DNA of 64,000 bases. Origin: Lathyrus oleraceus (lineage: Eukaryota; Streptophyta; Magnoliopsida; Fabales; Fabaceae). The translations under genes and the position numbers were made by a program. Position 1 is the stretch's first letter; each line of letters starts with the position of its first letter. The notes under the pieces are model-generated. The model was not told the origin of the DNA. It saw only the letters and a list, made by a program, of their open reading frames with translations, and searched no databases. Positions 11,441-21,002 of the stretch are shown piece after piece. The DNA lies in the NCBI RefSeq assembly GCF_024323335.1, contig NC_066580.1, positions 85,793,391 to 85,857,390 of the forward strand, read 5' to 3'.

Positions 11441-13540
11441 CTAATGAACTTTGATCATAGAAGACAACGTAGCCAAGGCGTCAGCCATCTGATTTTCATC
11501 TCGGGGAACATGATACAACTTCACTGTCTTGAAGAAAGTTAGGATCCTTCTGGTGTAATCTCGATAAGGAATCAAATGCGGCTGGTGAGTATTCCAATCT
11601 CCATTGACTTGGTTAATCACTTGAGCGGAATCTCCATAAATGTCCAGAGTTTTGATCCTTAGATCGATGGCTTCTTCAATCCTCATGATACAAGCCTCAT
11701 ACTCAGCTTCGTTGTTGGTTACGTCAAAAGTCAATCTGGCAGAAAAAGGTATGTGTGCACCTTTAGGATTAATGAGTATTGCCCTAACACCATTGTCGTT
11801 CCCATTCATAGCCCCATCAAACATCAATGTCCACTTGTCATCAGGATCCGGTCCTTCCTCAACAAGAGGCTCTTCACAATCTTTCATCTTTAGATACATG
11901 ATGTCTTCATCGGGGAATTCAAACATCATCGGCTGATAATCATCAATCGGTTGCTCAGCAAGGTAATCAGACAGAGCACTACCCTTGATGGCCTTTTGCA
12001 ACGTATATTGTATATCATTCTCAGTTAAAATCATCTGCCAACGAGCAACGCGCCCGGTGAGAGCCGCCTTTTCAAAGATATATTTCACTGGATCCATATT
12101 AGAAATCAACAAGGTAGTATAGTTCAACATATACTGTCTCAGTCGGCGAGCAGCCCATGCCAAAGCACAACAAGTTTTCTCGAGCAGTGAATATCTTGTT
12201 TCACAGTCGGTAAACGTTTTGCTAAGGTAGTATATTTCATGCTCTTTTCGACCAGACTCGTCATGTTGTCCTAATACACACCCCATCGAGTTCTCGGTTA
12301 CTGAAAGGTACATTATCAGAGGCCTCCCAGGAACTGGAGGTACAAGGATTGGGGGTTTCTGCAAATACTCTTTTATCTTATCAAAAGCCTTTTGACAGTC
12401 ATCATTCCACCTGATTGCTTGATCTTTTCTTAGCAATTTAAATATCGGTTCGCACATGGCGGTTAAGTGAGATATGAATCGTGCAATGTAGTTCAATCTC
12501 CCTAAAAACCCACGGACCTGCTTTTCTGTTTTTGGTTCAGGAATTTCTTGAATAGCTTTGACTTTCGCTGGATCAACCTCAATCCCTTTCTCACTGACAA
12601 TGAAGCCTAACAGCTTCCCTGATCTCACCCCGAACGTACACTTGTTTGGATTCAGCCTTAGTTTGAACTTTCTCAGCCTTTCAAACAACTTCTGCAAGTT
12701 TACCAGGTTCTCCTCTTCTGTCTGAGACTTCGCAATCATATCATCCACGTACACTTCAATTTCTTTGTGCATCATGTCATGAAAGAGAGTCGTCATAGCC
12801 CTCTGATAGGTAGCACCGGCATTCTTCAGCCCAAATGGCATCACCTTATAGCAGAACGTGCCCCAAGGTGTAATGAATATCGTCTTTTCCATGTCTTCTG
12901 GCGCCATCTTGATCTGATTATAGCCAGAAAATCCATCCATGAAAGAGAAAACTGAAGATTGAGCAGTATTATCAACCAATACATCAATGTGAGGTAATCG
13001 GAAGTCATCTTTCGGACTGGCTCTGTTTAAATCTCGGTAATCGACACACATCCTGACTTTACCATCCTTCTTCGGCACGGGAACGATGTTGGCCACCCAA
13101 GGGGGATAACTAGTAACTGCCAGAAAACCCGCATCCCACTGCTTCTGAACCTCTTCTTTAATCTTGACAGCCATATCAGGACTAGTTCTGCGCAGCTTCT
13201 GCTTTACCGAAGGACAATCTTCTCTGAGAGGTAGCCTGTGCACCACAATATCTGTATTCAAACCAGGCATATCTTGATAAGACCATGCAAATATCTCCAC
13301 ATATTCTCTCAGCATTTCAATCAGCCCTCCCTTGACAGATTCCTTCAAAGCATCCCCAATCTTGATCTCTTTCTTGGCGTCCTCAGTACCCAGGTTAACA
13401 ACTTCCAACTCCTCCTGAAGAGGTTGGATGACCCTTTCCTCCTGCTTCAATAATTTGACCAATTCTTTAGGGAGTTCACAATCTTCCTCACTCTCCTCTT
13501 CAGCTTGGTTAATGGGATTATCGAAATCATACTGAGCCAT
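11441..13540 (-). CDS. Reverse transcriptase with two RNase H domains (pol) of element M
   Basis: The 699-residue frame is intact. RT copies genomic RNA into cDNA; the RNase H domains degrade the RNA strand. The palm motif FSFMDGFSGYNQI is at residues 198-210 and the catalytic YVDD at 264-267. A first RNase H follows at about 400-530, but its expected catalytic aspartate region reads YLSVTENSMG, so it looks degenerate. A second, archaeal-type RNase H covers about 565-695 with FDGA (Asp575), Glu613, Asp637 and Asp687. A dual RNase H is the hallmark of the Tat lineage. The start is uncertain: the ATG at 13540 lies just downstream of the intron-like gap, and in this group RT is expected to be joined to protease by splicing. 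The frame ends at TAG 11441-11443, where homologues continue into integrase. Confidence 0.93.
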   Translation of the reverse strand: MAQYDFDNPINQAEEESEEDCELPKELVKLLKQEERVIQPLQEELEVVNLGTEDAKKEIKIGDALKESVKGGLIEMLREYVEIFAWSYQDMPGLNTDIVVHRLPLREDCPSVKQKLRRTSPDMAVKIKEEVQKQWDAGFLAVTSYPPWVANIVPVPKKDGKVRMCVDYRDLNRASPKDDFRLPHIDVLVDNTAQSSVFSFMDGFSGYNQIKMAPEDMEKTIFITPWGTFCYKVMPFGLKNAGATYQRAMTTLFHDMMHKEIEVYVDDMIAKSQTEEENLVNLQKLFERLRKFKLRLNPNKCTFGVRSGKLLGFIVSEKGIEVDPAKVKAIQEIPEPKTEKQVRGFLGRLNYIARFISHLTAMCEPIFKLLRKDQAIRWNDDCQKAFDKIKEYLQKPPILVPPVPGRPLIMYLSVTENSMGCVLGQHDESGRKEHEIYYLSKTFTDCETRYSLLEKTCCALAWAARRLRQYMLNYTTLLISNMDPVKYIFEKAALTGRVARWQMILTENDIQYTLQKAIKGSALSDYLAEQPIDDYQPMMFEFPDEDIMYLKMKDCEEPLVEEGPDPDDKWTLMFDGAMNGNDNGVRAILINPKGAHIPFSARLTFDVTNNEAEYEACIMRIEEAIDLRIKTLDIYGDSAQVINQVNGDWNTHQPHLIPYRDYTRRILTFFKTVKLYHVPRDENQMADALATLSSMIKVH

Positions 13541-13816
13541 AACATAACTGTTTTTAGTGGAGTCCGGGAGATCGATTCTGCATGTTTAATGCTTTATTTT
13601 AGAAAAGAGTTCAAGAAAGTCACAAAAACAAAAAAACATTGCCATTTTTATTGTTTTAAAAGTGAAAATAAAAACAGAAAGACAGTGAGCACAAATTTGT
13701 TTGCAAAACGTCATTTATTAATCATAATCATTGAAAACATGATGTGGCCCTACAATGAACCACTACGCCTCGGGCAGAGCATAGGCTTTTTGTGCAAAAT
13801 GAAAAACAAAAGGAAA
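13541..13816 (-). other. Putative intron between protease and RT of element M
   Basis: This 276-bp AT-rich, stop-filled stretch separates the protease frame (ending 13817) from the RT frame (from 13540). On the minus strand it contains long T-rich runs and a CATGCAG acceptor-like sequence about 45 nt before the RT ATG. Element A has a gap in the same place (25476-25654) ending in TATGCAG. Ogre elements are known to splice out an intron between protease and RT, so the same arrangement is likely here. The exact splice sites are inferred. Confidence 0.6.
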
Positions 13817-15142
13817 TTACTCTGTCTGAAGAGTAACTTGGACTATTTCTTCGGCTGTCCAATTATTCACCATCTCCCTTGGAGCACACGGGCGCACCCA
13901 GTTGTCCACATCATAATCACTGCCACCGTCTTCACTACCGGCTGCAAAGACGTCTCCATGATTCATCAACCCAGCGCTGGTGAAGGTACTCGGCCCTTTA
14001 TGAAAACCTTGCTCTGCCTGAAGAGGTTGATAACCAATACCAAATTTGTCTTTCTTCACGGGCATGTCAACCATCTTGCCCCAACCTTCTGCATTGCCCT
14101 AGTTGACAACTTCTAAAGCCTTCCTGCAGGATGCAACTGAGACACCTGGCTTCTTCTGCTCGACGAAAGCCACCTTCTCAATAGCAATGGTCTCGAAAGC
14201 TTGGCACAGAGTTTCATGAATCTCGCCATCCATCTCCACATACTTGAAGGAAGATAGATGACTCACAAGAATGTCCTCCTCGCCACACACAGTCACGACC
14301 TGACCATTCCATACATACTTCAGCTTTTGATGGAGAGTTGACGAAACTGCCCCAGCCCCATGTATCCAGGGACGCCCCAATAAGCAACTATATGCTGGTT
14401 GAATATCCATCACATAGAAGACAATATCAAACACCTCCGGGCCTATCTTCACGGGCAATGTGACTTCACCGAAGATTGATCGCTTGGATCCATCAAAAGC
14501 ACGGACGATGAGATCACTCGGAGTGAGAACAACCCCTTCAACATCAATCTTGATCAAAATATTCTTGGGCAACACATTCAAGGAAGAGCCAGTATCAACC
14601 AACACATGCGATAACACTGCGCCTTTACACTCCATGGTGATATGCAGGGCTTTGTTATGATTACGACCCTCGGGTGTTAAATCCATATCTGTGAACCCCA
14701 ACCCATGTCTTGTGCTCACATTCACAATAACACCCTCGAGCTGGTTGACAAAAATATCTTGAGGCACGTAAGCCAGATTCAACATTTTCAGCAAGGCGTT
14801 ATGGTGTGCCTCTGAACACAACAACAGAGAAAGGATAGAGATTTTGGACAGAGTTTGGTTTAGCTGGTCCACGATCTTATAATCACTTTTCTTAATGATC
14901 TTCATGAACTCTTCCACATCTTTCTCAAAGGAACCCTCAGGCGCTTCTTTCTGCACAGGTCCTTCTTCTACCACAACTTGTTTCCCTTTTGCTTTGGCGA
15001 GAGCCTCAGCATTGTTATCCCTCAAAGTTTGTGGTGCAAACAGACGACCACTTCTTGTAAACCCTCCAGGTCCTCCCACATTGTCCACAACCGGACCAAC
15101 AATTACAGGAGTTTTACTCGGCACGCCAATTGTCACTAGAGC
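13817..15142 (-). pseudogene. Aspartic protease region of element M, with one in-frame stop
   Basis: The retropepsin-type protease would cut the gag-pol polyprotein. The frame continues directly from gag after the TAG at 15143-15145. Counted from the GTG at 15136, the catalytic DTGSS motif is at residues 181-185, and the second conserved block (CLLGRPWIHGAGAV) follows about 85 residues later. A TAG at 14099-14101 interrupts the frame, after which the same frame stays open for about 90 codons to TAA 13817-13819. That tail ends in an acidic segment and W-x-A-E-E. Gag, protease and tail therefore form one frame with only two stop codons and no frameshift over 3.4 kb. Confidence 0.88.
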
Positions 15143-17221
15143 CTAATTCACTGGTCTGATTTGACTTCCTGACCTTCTGTTGTTACAGTAAGCATTGTCA
15201 TATTTCCAAGGAACGGCCCTACTGTTCTCAACAGGTCTTCTATCAGAAGCAACAATAGTAGTAGGAGTACCAACCGTTCTTGGAGCAGAGATGGTTACAG
15301 GGGTACCAACAGTTACGGGAGCATTAACAGTTGGAGCACGTCCAGGACCCTCAGACGATTTGAAATAAATGGTGACAGTTGACACCACCTTACGATCTTT
15401 CACAGCCCCACTAAACTGGAGGCAACCCTCATCCATCAAACCCTGGATACCTCTTCTCAACTTCACACAGCCATTCTCTGAATCATCACAGTCTGAACAG
15501 CCCTCATCACAGCCCGGGAACACTCCCCCTTTCAGCAGACGCTCTTTCACAACACACAGCGAAGTCTGAACCTCATCAACACTGACTACCAAATCCACAG
15601 CATCCTCACCCTCCACATTGTTCACCCTGGGCCCACCATGTTTCGGCATAGGGTTATTTACAACATTCGGCACAGGAGCAAAGTTGATTGTCTTAGCATC
15701 AATCAGATCCTGGACTATATGGTGGAAAGCCCGACAGTTCTCAATATGATGCCCCGGTGCACCGGAATGAAAGTCGCAACGGTTATTGGCGTCATACCCA
15801 GCAGGAATTCTTGTCAACGGAGCCATGGTACGAAGCTCAGCAAATTTCAACCTGAGTAGTTCAGGAAGCAATTCAGCATATGTCATGGGCAACGGGTAAA
15901 ACTGACGCTCTGGCATTCTCTGCCTTTGTTGAAATGGGCGTTGCTGCTGTTGTTGTTGTGGTGCTCTCTGTTGTTGTTGCAGAGGTTGAGTTGGGATGGT
16001 CACAGCGACAACTTGACGATACTGTCCTCTATTTGTATTCCTTATGTGCTGTACAGCATTAGTCTCCCCCTCCCTCCTCCGGGGTGCCCCAGAAAATGGC
16101 TTTTTCGAACTCGAAGACGAGGAACCAGAATCCTGAATCTTCCCTGCTTTAATAAGGCTTTCAGTCCTCTCTCCGCAGATAACCACATCAGAAAAACTAC
16201 CGAACGGGCAACTCCCCATACGGTCCATAAACACACCTTGCAAAGTCCCGATGAACATATCGGACAGCTCTCTCTCCAACATAGGAGATTGCACTCTTGC
16301 GGCCAAATCACGCCACCTCTGGGCGTATTCCTTGAAACTTTCACCAGACTTCTGAAATAGACTTTGTAGTTGGGTTCTTCTCGGAGCGATATCCATATTA
16401 TGCTTATACTGCCTCAAGAAGGCTTCACCCAGATCCCTCCAGCTTCTAACAGACTCTCTCTTCAGATACATGTACCAGTCCAAAGACGCTCTAGAGAGAC
16501 TGTCTTGGAAGAAGTATATCCACATCTTCTCATCATCTATATATGCTGAGATTTTTCTGTAGTAGGCCTGAACATGAGTGCGAGGACAAGAAGTGCCATT
16601 ATATTTGTCAAAGGACGGTGCCTTGAATTTGTAAGGAATCCTTAGCCCATCAACCAATCCCATGTTGGTTACATCAAATCCCAAAGAGTTCTGACACTCC
16701 ATGGCACGGATTTTCTCAGCTAGGGCATCAACCTTACTATATCTCTCTTCAGTTCTCACAACTTCATCATCCTCACTTAGGAGAGTAAACATGTCTTCCT
16801 GTCTGTCAACCAACGGAGCAGGATGGCACACCGGAGCACGAGTCACTCTGGCATTAGCAGTCTCTGGAGCAATGGGCTGCCCATTGATTTTGATACCCCT
16901 CAGTTCGTCACCCACAACATAGTTGTTGACGGGGATAGTAGCAGCAGCAAAGTTGTCATTAACAAGGACCCCTTCTGGCGAAGCACGGTTGACAGGTGGA
17001 ACCGTAGTTTCCTGTCTCTGAACCAAGGCTCGCAGTTCCTCTTGACATTGCGCAACCCCTTGCATCATATTCATAAACTGGGCCATGTTAGCCCTCATCT
17101 CATCCAACTCAACTTGAACTTGGTCCATACTTCTTTGTTGATTCAGTCTTGTCGCGTAGCGGTGCAGACGACGATCAGCAATCCTGCCTAAGTCAGGAAC
17201 CAGAGTGAGAAGTCTTGTCAA
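15143..17221 (-). CDS. Gag polyprotein of element M
   Basis: Gag forms the virus-like particle and binds the element's RNA. The 692-residue frame carries an N-terminal coiled-coil-like stretch (about residues 30-70, rich in Q, M, E and L) and a retrotransposon gag capsid-type domain around residues 190-370 that includes FQDSLSRASLDWYMYL. A Q-rich linker at about 405-445 follows, then one zinc-knuckle-like segment, CDFHSGAPGHHIENC. The last third is low in recognisable motifs. The listed first codon is TTG; the frame stays open further upstream, and the first ATG in frame is about 30 codons in, so the true start is unsure. A TTACAG just upstream of 17222 could be a splice acceptor, but nothing else supports that. 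It ends at TAG 15143-15145, in frame with protease. Confidence 0.9.
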   Translation of the reverse strand: MTRLLTLVPDLGRIADRRLHRYATRLNQQRSMDQVQVELDEMRANMAQFMNMMQGVAQCQEELRALVQRQETTVPPVNRASPEGVLVNDNFAAATIPVNNYVVGDELRGIKINGQPIAPETANARVTRAPVCHPAPLVDRQEDMFTLLSEDDEVVRTEERYSKVDALAEKIRAMECQNSLGFDVTNMGLVDGLRIPYKFKAPSFDKYNGTSCPRTHVQAYYRKISAYIDDEKMWIYFFQDSLSRASLDWYMYLKRESVRSWRDLGEAFLRQYKHNMDIAPRRTQLQSLFQKSGESFKEYAQRWRDLAARVQSPMLERELSDMFIGTLQGVFMDRMGSCPFGSFSDVVICGERTESLIKAGKIQDSGSSSSSSKKPFSGAPRRREGETNAVQHIRNTNRGQYRQVVAVTIPTQPLQQQQRAPQQQQQQRPFQQRQRMPERQFYPLPMTYAELLPELLRLKFAELRTMAPLTRIPAGYDANNRCDFHSGAPGHHIENCRAFHHIVQDLIDAKTINFAPVPNVVNNPMPKHGGPRVNNVEGEDAVDLVVSVDEVQTSLCVVKERLLKGGVFPGCDEGCSDCDDSENGCVKLRRGIQGLMDEGCLQFSGAVKDRKVVSTVTIYFKSSEGPGRAPTVNAPVTVGTPVTISAPRTVGTPTTIVASDRRPVENSRAVPWKYDNAYCNNRRSGSQIRPVN

Positions 17222-18180
17222 GAATATCTGTAATGCAAGAATGATATATGTATGACGCGTGTGATGCGTATGTTGGTTAAATTTTTTCTTCTTTTTTATG
17301 CATTATTATTTTTTGGAAATAAACATGCTATGATGCAAAATGATGGAACCATGACGGGTTGGTTGTGCATCACAAAGCACAGGATCAAAACTTCGGCATC
17401 AGAACCAACATTCACCAACAAAGCAAGTCATCATCTGAGCAGTCATCATCTGAGAACCCTCTTATAAATACCCTCAGATTCAGCCCAGGGATCCGAAATA
17501 AACGGAACCCCCTGATAAATACCACAGACAGAACTCCGGCGTCTCAGAAATAAATATCCATTTGACTGTCCCAAAGTCACCATCACAGAATCACTGACGG
17601 AACCGGTACTGCAATAATCAACCCTCCCCTCACAGGTGAATTCTAATAAGGTCATCCTAAGGCGGATAATGGTCTCGACAATCGGGCAAAGATACTCAAC
17701 GGGTTTGCCCATTCGGGTGTGCCGTTGCAGCTCTCTTAAGATCATCTAAACCAAAGATCCGGGAAGGAACGGTCACCGAAGTCAATAGCCTGAAAGAGAT
17801 AATCCAACCTAAGCGGAATAACTCCACCCGGAAGGACTCTTTCAAATGAACCTCGTCCGACTGTGGTATGTCACATCTCCGCACCATGTCGTACAACATG
17901 TGAAAAGACATGAGACCACGCTAATCCTAGGTGTATACTCGGGCCTGGGTATTGGGCCTCACTCAGAACGCCCACCCCAAATCAGAGGAACCAACCTGTA
18001 CAGAATCCAACATGATGACAGTATGATGCATGCCAATATCTATGAAAGTATATACAATCACAGCATAATAAACATGGATGCAATAAATAAAGCAGCAAAA
18101 GCAACCAAAACTATCCTAATGAGCGTCAGGATTGACTCGCTTAGGGAAGATGGACCAGCAAGAGGTCAACTTCTCTATTG
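17222..18180 (-). other. Leader of element M between primer binding site and gag
   Basis: This 959-bp stretch has only short open frames (for example 17446-17745 and 17696-17911 on the minus strand, in different frames), none resembling a known retroelement protein. A small direct repeat (TCAGATGATGAC twice) lies near 17430-17456. It presumably holds the packaging signal, but I cannot locate it. Confidence 0.6.
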
Positions 18181-18200
18181 TCCCCAGCAGAGTCGCCAGC
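18181..18200 (-). other. Primer binding site of element M
   Basis: On the minus strand the LTR ends in ...GCGACA and is followed directly by GCTGGCGACTCTGCTGGGGA. The TGGCGACTC start fits the 3' end of a tRNA whose acceptor strand begins GACUC, as in plant tRNA-Arg, and a tRNA-Arg site has been reported for Ogre. This fixes the LTR boundary at 18201. Confidence 0.85.
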
Positions 18201-18678
18201 TGTCGCATTACGCGAAAAACCGGCGGGAAAAGACACAGAGCCGCCACCGTGCGTTATTTATCCCAAAGGAGGGAAACGAAACGCTCGAAGTAAACCTGGA
18301 AAGCAAATGGTCCCGCGACCAGAGATGCAAGGACCGGGAGTCGGTTATGCAAAGGGAAGGTATTAGCACCCCTACGCATCCATCATACTCGACGGGATCC
18401 ACGCTCAAAAAGAATAGAAGAAAGGTTGCTAGATAACTGCTCAAAACACTGCACAAGAAGGAATAAAACACAGATGAAAGATGGAAGAAGGACTCGGCAC
18501 GAAGTCGCATCCTGGGCCTACGTAGTTTGTCATGGACAAACATCAGGGTTAATGTATTTCGGGGACAGGGGAAATGTGCTCGCTAGGACATTGTATCCTA
18601 TGCATACGTATCTTCTCTAACCAGAGAAGAATCAGAGCACTCGTAGCTCGGCTAACGCATGCCAAAACGAACACCAAC

Positions 18679-18900
18679 AGGAAACCGACTGCCAATCGCT
18701 GGACTTACGTCAAACTCCACACAAACAACCACACACAGGAGACCGACTGCCAATCGCTGGGTTTAGGTCAGACTCCAAACAAACAACCACACACAGGAAA
18801 CCGACTGCCAATCGCTGGACTTACATCAGACTCCAAACAAACAACCACACACAGGAAACCGACTGCCAATTGCTGGACTTACGTCAGACTCCAAACACAC
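18679..18900. repeat. 58-bp tandem repeat, four copies, in the M LTR
   Basis: The anchor CCGACTGCCAATYGCTGG recurs with CCGACT at 18743, 18801 and 18859 and a first copy at 18685, exactly 58 bp apart. Related blocks, each with a TGCCAAT...TGGACTTA core, occur two or three times at the matching place in the other Tat/Ogre LTRs (40740-40925, 36660-36800 reversed, 55125-55280). Confidence 0.9.
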
Positions 18901-18953
18901 ACAAGGGGGTTGAAAAAGAAAAGGGCGCCCAGAGAGATCTGCTAATCTCCTGC

Positions 18954-18992
18954 CTACGTACCTCATCTGGTATGAGGATCAGGGCGACATAG
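18954..18992 (-). promoter_or_regulatory. Two-stem hairpin in the M LTR
   Basis: Outer arms CTACGT (18954-18959) and ACATAG (18987-18992, one G-U pair in RNA) enclose an inner stem CCTCAT (18961-18966), loop CTGGT, ATGAGG (18972-18977). The same design with different inner-stem bases is found in the other three Tat/Ogre LTRs. Confidence 0.65.
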
Positions 18993-19294
18993 TTCCCCTT
19001 AATAGGGAAGACTTCTATCCTAACCAGAGACTAGGGAGATAACAGACTACTAGGGAGACTACGACTCGAGCCTAGAAGTTGGCATGCATACGATCCCTAT
19101 GTTGAGGTCTCTAATCCTAACTCGCACAGGAAGCAAGCTAGCCTAAACAAAAAATAAGCAAACACAAGCACAAGAGAGCAAGCACACACACACTATATGC
19201 AAACAAGTGGCTCATACAAGGCTGGGCTTTAGTCAAGGGGTCATATCAACCTCGACAAACAAGCAGGTTATGTCATGGGTGTTTTGAGCTCTTA

Positions 19295-19317
19295 ACCCTA
19301 ACATTGAGAGTTAGGGT
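19295..19317. promoter_or_regulatory. Hairpin with ATTGAGA loop in the M LTR
   Basis: ACCCTAAC and GTTAGGGT form a perfect 8-bp stem around the 7-nt loop ATTGAGA. The loop is identical in the other Tat/Ogre LTRs while the stem varies. Confidence 0.6.
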
Positions 19318-20322
19318 GAAGAAAATGAAATGGGGGATGAGGGTTAGACCTCACAGCTCTTAACCCGGGCCTGGGTGAGCTTGAATCAAGAATGTGTGGG
19401 AGTCCAGAATGAGGGACTCTATTCCACATGACTGACACAATAGGATTTTGGGTGTTTATTCAAAACGCATCAGCACATAGTGCGAGCAAGATGAATGACT
19501 CAACTGAATAGCAGGGGATGGATTGCACATCCCTTCTATCTGCCAATGCCTCTTCACTTAGGAGGTCTTTGAAGCACAAGGCACAAAGATAAACAAGCAC
19601 ACACATTTCCTCTTAAGGAGGGCTTCAGACAGGTGCTTGCCAAAATAACATGACAGGTCTTCCAGACTACATGGAGAATAGGAATTTACCTAAGTGGTAT
19701 GCCAACCACAAGTAAAGCAAAGCTACTCAAATAATGAGTTAAAGCGGCTAAAGTACCTGTGTAAACAACCAAACAATCAGTATAGTATTCAGACAAACAG
19801 TCAACAGACAAACGATAGTGATTTCTAATATACACAACAAACAAATCAAATGCAACTCAAGTGAGTCCACCCAAGGACCTACAACACAATCAAATGTTAG
19901 GAAGAAAAGCAAATATCAAAGCTCAAGTGATGAGGCAACATCAACCATGGAGATTAGATGCTTGATCCTGAAATACACAACTCAAATGTGAGTTCAAACC
20001 CCTAGGACAAAGCCTAGGGTCAAAGGTGGAGTAAAAATCCAAAACAGAAGCTACTACTCAACATGAAGCATGTGTAAACAAGTAAGACGATGTCCTAAAA
20101 AGGACCAAATAAAAAGCATTAAGCAAAATCATTTTATGAGCAAGACATGGCAAGGCAAGCAAAAGGTGCATACAATTGGCCATTGAGAATCAAAATTCCA
20201 TATTAAAACAGAAATGACTCAAACAAATCTAGAAAAAATTATGAGCACACAACATATCAAACAAAATCACCATGCCAAGAATCAAGATCAATAGAACCCT
20301 TGCGCAGCACTAATGGTGGCGC

Positions 20323-20355
20323 ACGGTGGAAACCACCGTCTTCTTCATGAAGACG
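20323..20355. promoter_or_regulatory. Two overlapping GC-rich hairpins in the M LTR
   Basis: ACGGTGG (20323-20329) pairs with CCACCGT (20333-20339), and CGTCTTC (20337-20343) pairs with GAAGACG (20349-20355). They share three bases, so both cannot form fully at once. They lie about 640 bp downstream of the TATA box in the element's sense. Confidence 0.5.
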
Positions 20356-20994
20356 ATGGATGAACAGTATCATCACCAGAAATTTTTTGCAGAATCATGA
20401 AAATTTTATATCATCAGAAAGCTCTTGACATGTAGAGTTCAAATCCACCATTATTTTATCCTAATTCCTCAAGAATCATGCAGATCGAAGAGAAGAAAAT
20501 TTCACATTCTAAACTTAGATTCATCATATCTCCATGAATATTGCACCAAATTTCATGTTCTTTATACTAGTGGAATCAGCAAGCAATGAACTACAACATT
20601 ATAGCAATAAAAGCAAGAATTAAGAGATGCAAAATTGTGACCTCTTGAAGCTCCAACAATGGCAGTGGTTGGTTCAAGGCTTGGCAAGCAGCCAAATTCA
20701 CTCCTGTATCACTGTTATGAAGCTTGAAGTTGAAATTGAGGCCTGGAGAGGCTTGGATCTAGCTCAATCAACAATTTCCATCTTCATGTTCTTGCTGGGA
20801 GTATGCACAAATTCTGCTCGAATTCAATGATCCAATGCTTGATCTACACTAAATCAATGCCAGAGAACAAGAATATGGAAGAAAAATCAAGTGTTCTTTG
20901 AAGAATTTTGAATTTCAATGGAGAGAGAAAATTGGAGGGAAAGAGAATTTAGATCTAGAAATGGGGAAAATCCCAAAATTGTGTTATGATTAGC

Positions 20995-21002
20995 TATTTA
21001 TA
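20995..21002 (-). promoter_or_regulatory. TATA box of the M LTR promoter
   Basis: TATAAATA on the minus strand, about 1 kb into the LTR. A TATA-like sequence lies at the corresponding place in the other three Tat/Ogre LTRs. Confidence 0.65.

Noticed and set aside
17222..17245. Splice acceptor TTACAG before gag as evidence for a leader intron.
   Set aside because: Short motifs like this are common, and no matching donor or frame change demands it.
18181..18200. A tRNA-like match as a tRNA gene.
   Set aside because: Only the 3'-end complement is present; its place next to the LTR makes it a primer binding site.
18574..18945. 123-codon plus-strand frame with repeated peptides.
   Set aside because: It is a translation of the 58-bp LTR repeat, antisense to the element.
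19295..19317. CCCTAA as telomere-like sequence.
   Set aside because: A single occurrence forming one arm of a hairpin; there is no tandem array.
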